Assembly (NCBI RefSeq): GCF_033170385.1
Contig: NZ_CP126170.1
Location: forward strand, 4,488,001-4,552,000
DNA length: 64,000 bases
Source of the DNA: Xanthomonas rydalmerensis
Lineage (GTDB): Bacteria; Pseudomonadota; Gammaproteobacteria; Xanthomonadales; Xanthomonadaceae
Reading direction: 5' to 3'
The position numbers were made by a program, and so were the translations under genes. Every line of letters begins with the position of its first letter. Position 1 is the stretch's first letter. Under the pieces are notes generated by a model. That model was given only the letters and a program-made list of their open reading frames with translations, did not search any database and was not told where the DNA came from. This document shows positions 53,078-60,898 of the stretch, piece after piece.

Positions 53078-53998
53078 TCAATACTTCAGCGCATCCGCGG
53101 TCGGCGCCAATGGCGCGAAGCGCGCGTTACTGAAATCGTGCAGCAACTGGAAGGCCTGCGCGCCCTGCTGCGCCGCCTCGCGGAAGTCGCTCTTGCGCAG
53201 GCGATAGAGCCCACCATCGCGTGCGAACACCAGGTCGCCGCCATCCCAATCGGCCCAGTCGCTGCCTGGCAGATCGACCAGCACGTTGCCCTCGCGGTCC
53301 AACACCCGGTGATCCAGGCCGTACCATGCATGATTGTCCTGGCCGACCACATGCAGCAGCGACTGCAGGCGGCGGCCATTGGCGCCAACCTTCTCGCGCA
53401 CGCGCGGGCGGCTGAAGCGGAACAGCGCATCGCCGCGCAGGCCGCAACGTTCGCCCTCGCCGTCATCGTGCAGGTGCCAGCCATCGCGCTCGCGCAACAC
53501 GCCGTCGATCGGCTCGTCCTCGCCACCACCCGAATGCTTGCCGAACGGGCGCACATGCAGATCGTGCGGCAACTGGAAGCCGGTCGGCATCGGAAAGGGA
53601 TCGCGCCCGTCGCGCGGCGGATGGTTCAACAACAAGGTCCGCTCGTCCTCGAACATCCCGCCGCCGCCCCAGCTGTCGCCCTTCGGCCACAGCGCCAGCG
53701 CGGTGAAGAACGGCGGCCGCGACAGCGCCGTCCAGGTGCCGTAGTCGCCTCGCTGCGTGGAGGCGAAATACACCAGCAGCCGCCCCGACGGCGACAGATC
53801 GCAGCGCCGCTCGTAGATGCGGCCCTTGAACCACTGCCCATGCACGAAGCTGTCGTCGCGCAGATCCCAGTGGATCAACTGCACCTGCTTGCTCGGCCCG
53901 CGGCGAAAGATCACGCCGATGCGCGCGTCGCGCGCCAGCAGGGCGAACAGGCGGGTCGCCGGCGGGCGCTGCGACATTGGGGAGGGGGCGGGTTCCAT
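53078..53998 (-). CDS. Hypothetical soluble protein, 306 aa
   Basis: A protein with a repeating pattern of short strands and aromatic/Gly turns (FARDGGLYRL, VVGQDNHAWYGLDHRVL, LVYFASTQRGDYGTWTAL) that suggests a beta-propeller-like fold, but no family can be named. No signal peptide or membrane segment. ATG 53998 is used; a second ATG 21 bp downstream is possible. Monocistronic, 8 kb from any mobile element. Confidence 0.75.
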   Translation of the reverse strand: MEPAPSPMSQRPPATRLFALLARDARIGVIFRRGPSKQVQLIHWDLRDDSFVHGQWFKGRIYERRCDLSPSGRLLVYFASTQRGDYGTWTALSRPPFFTALALWPKGDSWGGGGMFEDERTLLLNHPPRDGRDPFPMPTGFQLPHDLHVRPFGKHSGGGEDEPIDGVLRERDGWHLHDDGEGERCGLRGDALFRFSRPRVREKVGANGRRLQSLLHVVGQDNHAWYGLDHRVLDREGNVLVDLPGSDWADWDGGDLVFARDGGLYRLRKSDFREAAQQGAQAFQLLHDFSNARFAPLAPTADALKY

Positions 53999-54146
53999 CC
54001 GCGGATCTCTTCGCAGGACACGGCGATCACAGTGGCAGACCCGCGGCGTGGCGACAACCGCTGCCGGCGTGCCGCTTCGGCGACGCGCACAGCGCGATCG
54101 AATCGACATGAGGCGGGCATCCCAAGCCCGCCTCTACCACGGCGCG

Positions 54147-54938
54147 TTACTTGGCGATCACCGACGTCCCCGACGGCACCATGTAGCAAGCCTGCGCCTT
54201 GGCGCATGCGTCGGCGTTGATCTCGGCGATCTGGCTGGCCAGGTACTGCTCCGGGGTGAGCCCCATGCGGTTGCGGTAGGCGTTGTCCGCATCGGCCTTG
54301 GCCACCTGTTCCTGCTCGCGCTGGCGCTCGGCGGTGGTGGCTTCCACCAGGGTCTTGACCCGCTGCTGCTGCGCCGCGGTCAGGTTCATCTGCTGCAGCA
54401 CGTCGGGATTGGGACGAGCACGGCCGAGGGTGATGTTCTGGATCTGGATCGGCAGGCCCTGTTCCTTGACCAGGGCACGCACGTTCTCGGTCACCGCCTC
54501 GTCGATCTTCCGTGCACTGTCCGGGTCGCTCATCATCTTGGTCATGTCGTAGCGCTTGACCTGGTCGCGCACGATCGCCGCGTACTGGCTGGCGACGTTG
54601 TTCTTGAACCAGTCCTGGCCGAAGCCGGACAGCAGCCGCGCCGGCGCGGTGATGCGGTATTGGATCTGCGTGGAGAAGTCCAACAGGATGTTGTCGCTGG
54701 ACGAGAAGTCGTCGAAGGCCACCTGCACCGTCTGCGGCGTGGTGTCCACGTACACCGCCGACGTCGTCATCCACGTGTAGGTGCGGCCGGGATCGCGCAC
54801 GTCGTCCAGGCGGATGCCGCCCTTGCCGAACAGCAGCGGCTTGTCCACCAGCACCGCCTGCTGCCCCGGATCGGGCGAAACCACGGTACAGCCACACAGC
54901 AAGGCCGCCACGGCGGCGGCCAGCATGAGATGTTTCAT
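54147..54938 (-). CDS. SPFH/band-7 domain lipoprotein
   Basis: A 263-residue lipoprotein (lipobox LLCGC, Cys about residue 17). The mature protein has an SPFH domain: VLVDKPLLFGKGGIRLDDVRD, LLDFSTQIQYRI, VKRYDMTKMMSDPDSARK, an ENVRALVKEQGLPI segment then IQNITLGRARPNPDVLQQMN, and a coiled-coil tail of Gln/Glu/Arg. Such proteins scaffold membrane microdomains; a version anchored by lipid in the periplasm is less usual. ATG 54938 starts it; it is monocistronic. Confidence 0.85.
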   Translation of the reverse strand: MKHLMLAAAVAALLCGCTVVSPDPGQQAVLVDKPLLFGKGGIRLDDVRDPGRTYTWMTTSAVYVDTTPQTVQVAFDDFSSSDNILLDFSTQIQYRITAPARLLSGFGQDWFKNNVASQYAAIVRDQVKRYDMTKMMSDPDSARKIDEAVTENVRALVKEQGLPIQIQNITLGRARPNPDVLQQMNLTAAQQQRVKTLVEATTAERQREQEQVAKADADNAYRNRMGLTPEQYLASQIAEINADACAKAQACYMVPSGTSVIAK

Positions 54939-55208
54939 CGATGTCCCCTTGAAGGACGGCGCCGCGCGCCGTCGTGTGCGGGGATGCTAGCGCATCGTTG
55001 GCAGCGAGGCATCTGGCGGTCACCACCGCTTCATTGCGGTGCTGAGCAGCGCTTGCTTGATGATGAATGCAGCACGCTTCAGAAAAATTCGCAGAGAAGC
55101 AAATTCAAATCCAAATTCAGGAAGCAGCGCGAAGCGAAGAGACGTCGATTTCAGTCTCTATGATCGACGGACTCGAACGCTCGATACCGCAGGATGAGCA
55201 CCTGGCCG

Positions 55209-55571
55209 TCAGTACGTTCGTTCTTCATCTGATGACCTTTGAAGACTTGAACCGCCTCGGCACGAACGCATTAGGCGCTTTCGAGTGAATCGACAGTGTG
55301 TCGCGTGGTCGGAGGCTAAACCTAAACATGGCGAAACAGCGGGTTCCGAGCGCGCTTGCGCCACCAGTTGACCATACAGTGGATCATGATAGGCAGCGTA
55401 TTCGTCCCCTAACAGCACCAGCATATTGCACGCGGCGGGCATGCTAGACATGAAAAACCTCCTGGGCGACCGGGTCGACGATATTGGCCATCGCCCGGTA
55501 TGCAACGGTGACGTGGTCACGCCTAGCGCGACCAACAACAAGCGCGGCCTGCGTCGATCTTGCTTAACCAT
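55209..55571 (-). CDS. Doubtful 120-aa ORF in a gene-poor spacer
   Basis: The spacer 54939-55757 has no gene I can support firmly. This frame begins at ATG 55571 with AAGGAG eight bases upstream, and a second AGGAGG site precedes an in-frame ATG at 55451 (80-aa version). The N-terminal third is not protein-like, but a different frame in the same place reads as protein (AALVVGRARRDHVTVAYRA), so a decayed or frameshifted gene is possible. The part MLVLLGDEYAAYHDPLYGQL recalls the linker of X-Tfe effectors, without being convincing. Confidence 0.25.
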   Translation of the reverse strand: MVKQDRRRPRLLLVALGVTTSPLHTGRWPISSTRSPRRFFMSSMPAACNMLVLLGDEYAAYHDPLYGQLVAQARSEPAVSPCLGLASDHATHCRFTRKRLMRSCRGGSSLQRSSDEERTY

Positions 55572-55757
55572 CGGTCACTCCTTGAACATGGTCTGCGACT
55601 CGTATGCAGGGGAGATAGCAATGGGGCTCGTGGCGCTCCACAGGCATCTCGCCGGAGATGTGCCCGCACGCTATCCAGCGCATCAGAACTCCCGACTTGA
55701 CGCATAGCCGCATCGCGCGTTAAAGAGCAACAGGCAAGACAAGATCGGCGAAAGGAA

Positions 55758-56570
55758 ATGGCGAAAACACGTCCTCTGAAGATGAACTGGCTGGCCTGCA
55801 CTGCGATCGCCACGCTGTCCACGGCGGCCTGTTCGGCACAACCGCCTGCCGATGCACCCAAACCAGCGGCGCGCAATGAGCACCCTGCCGTAGCGGCTCA
55901 CCAAGTCGCGCCCGACAATCCACTGAAGCCGGGCGAATACATCACCGACAAAGGATGGGGCCGCCTGCTGATCAAGCAGCAGAACGGAGCATTGACCTTC
56001 TCCCTGGAAAGCACCACGGGGGAGGACGTGTGCGAGCTGAATGGCGCGATAGAGGGGCACACCGGCGTCGCCAAAGGGAATAAGGGCCAACCCAGCTGCC
56101 AGGTGAAGTTCGCCAGTACGCCGCAGGGCATTGATGTAGCGGCTGCCACGCCCGCCGAATGCAAGACGTTCTGCGGCTACAACGGCGATTTCGAGGCGCC
56201 CTACCTGCGGGTCAAGGATGGTTGCGGCCGGGACAAACTGGACCGCACACGGACAACCTTCAAGCGTCTCTATGACGCGAAAGACTACAAGGCGGCGCTC
56301 GCCACCTTGTCGCCAGTTGTGCTGAATTGCCTGCCCACGCTGGAATGGGAAGACGAAGGCGCCATTCGTAACGATCTGGCCATCACCCAGTACAGAAATG
56401 GCCTGTATGCGCAGTGCCTGACCACACTCGACAAGTATGCCGAGGACGCCGCAAAGAATGACGACGCGGCCGTGGAAGGATGGACACCAATGCTGGCAGA
56501 CCGCTACCTGGCGATCGTGCACGCAGCGAGAACCAACATCGGCTTGTGCCGCAAAGCCGCTATGCACTAG
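55758..56570 (+). CDS. Exported Cys-rich lipoprotein-like protein, possible immunity factor
   Basis: A 270-residue protein with a signal sequence ending ATLSTAACSAQ; the Cys at about residue 25 is a weak lipobox. The first half is a small beta-rich domain with paired cysteines (EDVCELNGAIEG, GQPSCQVKFAS, CKTFCGYNGDF), the second half is helical with repeat-like TPR traces (RLYDAKDYKAALATLSPV; YRNGLYAQCLTTLDKYAEDA). Cys-rich periplasmic proteins of this sort often inhibit cell-wall enzymes. It sits beside and convergent with the effector gene, hence a possible second immunity protein. Function is inferred from context only. An AAAGGAA site precedes ATG 55758. Confidence 0.72.
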   Translation: MAKTRPLKMNWLACTAIATLSTAACSAQPPADAPKPAARNEHPAVAAHQVAPDNPLKPGEYITDKGWGRLLIKQQNGALTFSLESTTGEDVCELNGAIEGHTGVAKGNKGQPSCQVKFASTPQGIDVAAATPAECKTFCGYNGDFEAPYLRVKDGCGRDKLDRTRTTFKRLYDAKDYKAALATLSPVVLNCLPTLEWEDEGAIRNDLAITQYRNGLYAQCLTTLDKYAEDAAKNDDAAVEGWTPMLADRYLAIVHAARTNIGLCRKAAMH

Positions 56571-56636
56571 TAAGTGCGACTCGCAGCCGCCTTTACAGGA
56601 CCGCGGCACTAATAGGGTGCTGATAGCCCAGGCAGG

Positions 56637-57632
56637 CTATCCCATCTGATGCGGTCGGGCCTGTATCTGGTCTCGCTGCTCCACACCTTGTGCCTGATTC
56701 TGGCGTTGCGCCTCGTTCAACGACTGTAGTTGTGCCAGCGTCTCTTCCACGGGCTTGCGCAACGCATCCTCCGTCCGCATGTGCGCACGCAGGTGCGCGG
56801 GGTCATTCAGTGCGCCCTGGACAACAAACAGGTTCTCGCCGGCCCGGACGTTGCGCGAGTCCTGGCTAAGCACCACATGGTCGATACGCGAAAGGCCATT
56901 TTCTTTCGCAAGATAGGCCGCGCTCGCCGCCAACTTGGCACTGTCGCCGTCGTAATCCCGGCCCAAGCCTTGTTCGAGCTTCACCACCGCGGACTCTGCC
57001 TGCTGCAGCAATGGGTCGCGTGGTCGCTCAGGCCCTGCACCAGCGAGCCTCCCTGACACGCTCGGCTCGCCTTGCGTCCCATTTTCGGTGATGGCCTTCT
57101 GCAGGATGGTCTGCTTCGGCATCGGGTTGTGATGCTCTTTGTTGAGTTCGCTTCCCGGCTTGGGCGCGGGGATGCTTTGAACGTCGTCCTTGTTGCTCAG
57201 CGGCTTGAGGTCGCCTTCGAACTTTTCATCGATGGCGCCATGGCGGTCTCGACGGTGCAGCCCTGCGTAGTTGAGCGCGCCCCAGGTAAAGTCGATACAA
57301 CTATTCGTCGTACCGCTGTACTTCATATCGAAGCCGTGCTTTTGCGGTGCGTCGCCAAAGGCACGCAGCCGGTCGTACTGCTCCCGGCTGATTTCCATGG
57401 TGCGGCTGTAGTAGGGATCCTTGTAATCCCGCAGATCCCTGTCGTACACCTTCCCCTGACCGCTGGAGCTTCCATGTTCGACAGGCGCAAAGCCGTAGCT
57501 ATCGACCTGCTTTCCATCTGAAAGCGTGTAGTACATGTGTCCCGCCGCAGACGTTCCGCCGGATAACGTCAACGGTGTGCCGGGGGCAGCCAGATATATA
57601 GTGACCGTGTACCGTGGTGTGGGCTCGCTCAT
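56637..57632 (-). CDS. Putative X-Tfe: type IV secretion effector with XVIPCD
   Basis: A 331-residue protein. The C-terminal part (about 215-331) has the Xanthomonadales T4SS effector domain: LEQGLGRDYDGDSAKLAASA, NGLSRIDHVVLSQD, ENLFVVQGALNDPAHLRAHM and a Gln-rich tail (LNEAQRQNQAQGVEQRD). This domain directs proteins to the bacteria-killing X-T4SS. The N-terminal half has GHMYYTLSDG, YGFAPVEHG and TNSCIDFTWGALNYAGL; the early His and late Cys suggest a permuted NlpC/P60-like cysteine amidase that cuts peptidoglycan (inference). It lies 14 bp after the upstream lipoprotein gene, the usual effector-immunity arrangement. Confidence 0.83.
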   Translation of the reverse strand: MSEPTPRYTVTIYLAAPGTPLTLSGGTSAAGHMYYTLSDGKQVDSYGFAPVEHGSSSGQGKVYDRDLRDYKDPYYSRTMEISREQYDRLRAFGDAPQKHGFDMKYSGTTNSCIDFTWGALNYAGLHRRDRHGAIDEKFEGDLKPLSNKDDVQSIPAPKPGSELNKEHHNPMPKQTILQKAITENGTQGEPSVSGRLAGAGPERPRDPLLQQAESAVVKLEQGLGRDYDGDSAKLAASAAYLAKENGLSRIDHVVLSQDSRNVRAGENLFVVQGALNDPAHLRAHMRTEDALRKPVEETLAQLQSLNEAQRQNQAQGVEQRDQIQARPHQMG

Positions 57633-57646
57633 GGTGCTACGCCTCC

Positions 57647-58300
57647 CTATTGCGCCTTGGCGGTGAAGGCAACTAGCAGTTCCGCGTGTGTCTCTTCCAA
57701 GGCACGAATATTGCCCCCGAAGCGGACGGACACCCGGTAGCGACCAGGCGGTGTATCGCGAACAAAGGCCAGATCCATTTCACGGTAAGCGGCATCCGGA
57801 GCGATCAATCCAGCGGCGCGCATCGTCGGTTCATCTGCATTCGCCTTGAGGAGACCTGGCACATGTCCGTCGCGGTCCAATGCCACCGCCTGGTACTCGG
57901 TGCGCCCAACCAGTTCGCTCCGCTGCAATACCACGGGCTCCTCGCCTGCCGCCGTCAACCGAGAGAGATGGACCTGAGCGGTGACGCCGGCGTCGCGTAA
58001 GTGGTCCACTTTGGACAGCGCAGCCTCAGCATCCGGGGCCGTTACCCTCACCCCAATGAAGATAGGCGGTTCCGGATCATCGGCCTGGGCGGGGACATCG
58101 AAATCCAGCGTGATGGCATCAGCCAACACGTGCGGGCTCAGCGGCCTGACCAGCGGCACAGTCGTTCTCATTGCAGATTCCTCCTTGGCATGCGGCGCTC
58201 GGTCCGGCGCTGGGGGCTGAGCCGAGTCAGCCTGGCATCCTGTCAATTGCAGCGTCGCGGCAATGAAGAGGATGCCGATCAGGTGCTTCGCTGTCACCAT
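57647..58300 (-). CDS. Lipoprotein, likely X-Tfi immunity protein
   Basis: A 217-residue lipoprotein (lipobox LQLTGC, Cys about residue 22). After a charged linker the mature part is beta-rich: PPIFIGVRVTAPDAEAALSKV, EPVVLQRSELVGRTEYQAVAL, PGRYRVSVRFGGNI and ELLVAFTAKAQ. I recognise no named family. It is transcribed just upstream of the X-Tfe with a 14-bp gap, and periplasmic lipoproteins in this position are the immunity partners of X-T4SS effectors. ATG 58300 gives the signal sequence; a longer frame is not needed. Confidence 0.77.
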   Translation of the reverse strand: MVTAKHLIGILFIAATLQLTGCQADSAQPPAPDRAPHAKEESAMRTTVPLVRPLSPHVLADAITLDFDVPAQADDPEPPIFIGVRVTAPDAEAALSKVDHLRDAGVTAQVHLSRLTAAGEEPVVLQRSELVGRTEYQAVALDRDGHVPGLLKANADEPTMRAAGLIAPDAAYREMDLAFVRDTPPGRYRVSVRFGGNIRALEETHAELLVAFTAKAQ

Positions 58301-58453
58301 GACACGCTCGCTTCGATTCTCTTGCACTAGAGAGTAGTCCGGCCGGCCAGTCGGCGCGAGTATGCCGTCGCCCACGCGGACGCTCGCTGCCGTCCTGTTC
58401 GGCCCACCGGCCTTGTCTTACAAAGCGCCCGCGCCGCGCCAATGTAGCCAGGA

Positions 58454-59053
58454 TCAATGCAGCCGCCCGCCTCCCGCAGGCGGCGCCTCGGATTCCAGCG
58501 CATAGACGGCCCGATCTTCGCGCACGCGGTTCGACGGTAGGTCGCGCAGCGGCTGGCGTGCGATCTGCAGCAGCAGTTCATGCACTTCGTTCGCCGCAGC
58601 GCAGAGCGTGCTGCCCACTTCCGGCTGTGTCTGGCCGGCACGCTGCGCCGCATCGCCGGCCGCCACCACCCGGGCATTGGCCGAGACGATCTCGGCCAGC
58701 TGAGTGAGCTTGTCAATCTGCTGCTGCGTCACCCGAAACTGGCCGCTGCCGGCGTCCGTCGTTGCTTGGACCATGGCATCGGACCAGGTGCCGCGCGTTG
58801 TGTCCGTCCGCTGGGCGGGATAGGACAGCGCGTCCAGCACCAGGTCCACTTGCTCGGCCAACAGTTCCAGACAGAGCGCCAGTTCGCCCATGCGCACTTT
58901 GGGTTCGGCGGCGCGCTCCTCGGCCTGCGTGCGTGGCTGCGCCAGCCGGACCAGGAAGCGTACGTGATTGCGCAGCTTCTCCAGGCGGAACTGGCTGTCC
59001 TCCGGCAGGAAATAGCCGGGCATGTCTTCGTCGTCCAAACGGTCGTGCGCCAT
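58454..59053 (-). CDS. XAC0095-like family protein
   Basis: A 199-residue soluble protein. Start ATG 59053 has GAGGAG six bases upstream. The first half, with MPGYFLPEDSQFRLEKLRNH, VRFLVRLAQPRT, ELALCLELLAEQVDLVLDAL and SYPAQRTD, matches my recollection of the XAC0095 family of Xanthomonas small proteins, often close to X-T4SS effectors. The second half is helical. A function is not known. Its gene is upstream of the lipoprotein/effector pair on the same strand with a 153-bp gap, and its long leader contains a terminator-like hairpin (see next entry). Confidence 0.72.
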   Translation of the reverse strand: MAHDRLDDEDMPGYFLPEDSQFRLEKLRNHVRFLVRLAQPRTQAEERAAEPKVRMGELALCLELLAEQVDLVLDALSYPAQRTDTTRGTWSDAMVQATTDAGSGQFRVTQQQIDKLTQLAEIVSANARVVAAGDAAQRAGQTQPEVGSTLCAAANEVHELLLQIARQPLRDLPSNRVREDRAVYALESEAPPAGGGRLH

Positions 59054-59059
59054 CGTTGC

Positions 59060-59275
59060 CTCCTCGTTCCATGAAGGGGTCCGCCCGCCACGCATGGCGG
59101 ACGGGAAGTCGGGAGGTTCGAAACCGCTAAGAGCCGGCGGGCGTATTTCCCCGAAGGGTGTTGTATTAGCCGCCCTCCCGACGCAGGCATCGCATCGGCT
59201 TGCGCCCGAGCTTCGGGCACAAAAAACCCACCGGTTTGTCGGAGGTGGGCACCGCTCTTAGAGGAGTTTCGACGC
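59060..59275 (-). ncRNA. C4/ash-like phage leader RNA region
   Basis: Transcribed leftward, this 216-base leader has three features: an intrinsic terminator (GCCCACC stem with its complement and TTTTTT, 59221-59250), a short complementary pair CTAAGAGC and GCTCTTAG (59250-59263 and 59125-59137), and GTCGGGAGG with CCTCCCGAC (about 59109-59183). Phage P1/P4 C4 antisense RNAs have this mix of a terminator hairpin and downstream complementary regions, and the translated frame here (KSGAHLRQTGGFFVPEARAQ) resembles ash-type leader peptides. I suggest a relic or active C4-like control of the XAC0095-like gene; no search could be made. Confidence 0.35.
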
Positions 59276-59376
59276 TCCTTGCTGAGAAGCCTGCTACTGA
59301 GCAAACCGCTTGTCAACCTCTGAATGGTCAGCGCCCCTAGATTTCGGCTACCCGAGCTTCTAGGTGTACTCTAGGC

Positions 59377-59405
59377 TTGCTTAGCACTTTGGGATTCTCT
59401 TAAAC
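59377..59405 (+). promoter_or_regulatory. Candidate sigma70 promoter of Panacea gene
   Basis: TTGCTT (59377-59382) is 17 bp from TTAAAC (59400-59405), 28 bp before ATG 59434. The region is AT-rich as the composition drops here. Confidence 0.4.
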
Positions 59406-59433
59406 ATGCCACGAGCGATCTGATGGAACGCAT

Positions 59434-59922
59434 ATGAACGATGGGCGCGCAGTAGCAAACCTTATTCTAGACATAGCCGAATCCGAGGGGAGAGATGTAA
59501 CCAATTTGGCACTTCAAAAGATTCTTTTCTTTTGTCACGGCTGGTGCATTGCCAAACTCGGAAAGCCACTTATAAAGCAGGAATTTGAGGCATGGCAGTA
59601 TGGACCCGTGCTACAACACGTGTATAGAGAGTTCAAGACCTTCGATCGATCGCCTATAAAAAGTCGAGCGCGCAAGTTGGATCCAGCTACAGGTGAAAAA
59701 GTTGATTTAGATATCACCTTAGATGAAGAGACGCGCGAAATCGTTAATGCGGCTACCGTTTTTTACTCGAAGCTGCGTCCTGGCACCTTAGTAGAGATGA
59801 GCCACGTTGCCGGCGGGCCATGGGACAGGGCGTGGAATCACGGCGGCACCATCAACCCAGGCATGCGCTTACAGAACAACGAAATTGAGCAGCACTTTAA
59901 AGCCTTGAAAGCACCTTTCTGA
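59434..59922 (+). CDS. Panacea-domain (DUF4065) protein
   Basis: A 162-residue protein of the SocA/GepA-like Panacea family: LALQKILFFCHGWCIAKLGKPL, FEAWQYGPVLQHVYREF and the C-terminal AGGPWDRAWN with a Trp-Asn pair. Panacea domains often act as antitoxins that neutralise a toxin encoded next door. It begins the AT-rich island and is followed by the 239-aa gene after 18 bp, a gene order compatible with antitoxin-toxin. Codon usage (AAA, ATT, TTA rich) differs sharply from the window's left part, a sign of transfer. Confidence 0.88.
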   Translation: MNDGRAVANLILDIAESEGRDVTNLALQKILFFCHGWCIAKLGKPLIKQEFEAWQYGPVLQHVYREFKTFDRSPIKSRARKLDPATGEKVDLDITLDEETREIVNAATVFYSKLRPGTLVEMSHVAGGPWDRAWNHGGTINPGMRLQNNEIEQHFKALKAPF

Positions 59923-59940
59923 CAGTGAGGAACAATCGCA

Positions 59941-60660
59941 ATGGCAAAGCTCAAGATTCCTTCACTTCAACATCTTGCTCGCGTCTGGCATCCTGACCCG
60001 GTTAGAATTCAGAAAGCGCTTGTAGCGCTTGTCAGAAACAGCCCTACTTTCAGCTACGAATTGGTCTTTGAACTTGTTCGAGATCTCATTTATCTAAAGA
60101 TACCATACAGCCAAATTGAACAAGCGATTATTGAAAGGGTAAAGCGGGAGGACGTACGTAAGAACTTCCTTAGCCTACTTCCTTTAGTACAACAGCACTT
60201 CAAGGGTGTAGAAATTAGCTTCGTCCACCAAGTGGCGAGACGATTCTATCCCGTGGGCCGTGAATTAGTTATCCCATTTAGTCCACCATTGATCTATGGC
60301 TCCAACGGGAAACTTCACCTCCCATGGTTTAGTTTTTGGCGCTCCAATCCCCTTGACAAAGAGCGCCTTGCTTTATTTATCACCGTTATAGATGACATTG
60401 TCTCCCAGGATCCAGATTTAGAGCAAGCTGAATTTTCTTTCCTGGATTTCAGTGCCCCCGAACCAAAATCCGATCGTAGATTGACCGTACTGCCAGGGGA
60501 AAAGATAGCGCGCGTAAGCGATCAAGAGCGCAATGAGATGTTGATGATTTTTGTACGAGGATTCCAGCTCGCAAAAAGCGAACTCAGTAATGACCATGAC
60601 AGTTCAAAAATGCAGTCTCAAATGGTCGATGAAGACGACGATCAACTACTTCTTTTTTGA
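59941..60660 (+). CDS. Unknown protein, possible toxin partner of Panacea antitoxin
   Basis: A 239-residue soluble protein with no recognised motif. Visible are an N-terminal helix-rich segment (IPSLQHLARVWHPDPVRIQKAL), FELVRDLIYLKIPYSQIEQAI, GREL-VIPFSPPLIYGSNGK and an acidic C-terminal tail ending DEDDDQLLLF. It follows the Panacea gene by 18 bp on the same strand with AGTGAGGA upstream. The pairing suggests a toxin-antitoxin or a small anti-phage unit; the sequence itself does not show enzymatic activity. Confidence 0.68.
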   Translation: MAKLKIPSLQHLARVWHPDPVRIQKALVALVRNSPTFSYELVFELVRDLIYLKIPYSQIEQAIIERVKREDVRKNFLSLLPLVQQHFKGVEISFVHQVARRFYPVGRELVIPFSPPLIYGSNGKLHLPWFSFWRSNPLDKERLALFITVIDDIVSQDPDLEQAEFSFLDFSAPEPKSDRRLTVLPGEKIARVSDQERNEMLMIFVRGFQLAKSELSNDHDSSKMQSQMVDEDDDQLLLF

Positions 60661-60737
60661 AGAAAATATATAACCAGTACCTCAGCCTCCGAGTGTACAA
60701 GCTCTGTAACCGCTTTTGCCTCGGATGCTATCGCTCC

Positions 60738-60761
60738 TGAGACGACTACATATTCGTCTCA
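60738..60761. terminator. Small hairpin between convergent genes
   Basis: TGAGACGA pairs with TCGTCTCA around eight bases, midway between the convergent 239-aa gene (ends 60660) and the reverse transcriptase gene (ends 60899). No T-tract. The rest of the 238-bp spacer is empty. Confidence 0.35.
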
Positions 60762-60898
60762 TCCCTGCAGCAGAGCGTATCGGCCAACCACCAAGAGCGT
60801 TAGTCTCAAACGAGCCCTCGTAAAGTGCACCCTGGCCCAAATGCTAGAGAGGATTCCATCCAGCCGCCTCAAGCCCCCTCGACTCAGCATTCAAATTG

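Noticed and set aside
55067..55288. Plus-strand 73-aa frame with QIQIQIQ
   Set aside because: No ribosome-binding site and low-complexity start from a short CAAATTC repeat; likely chance.
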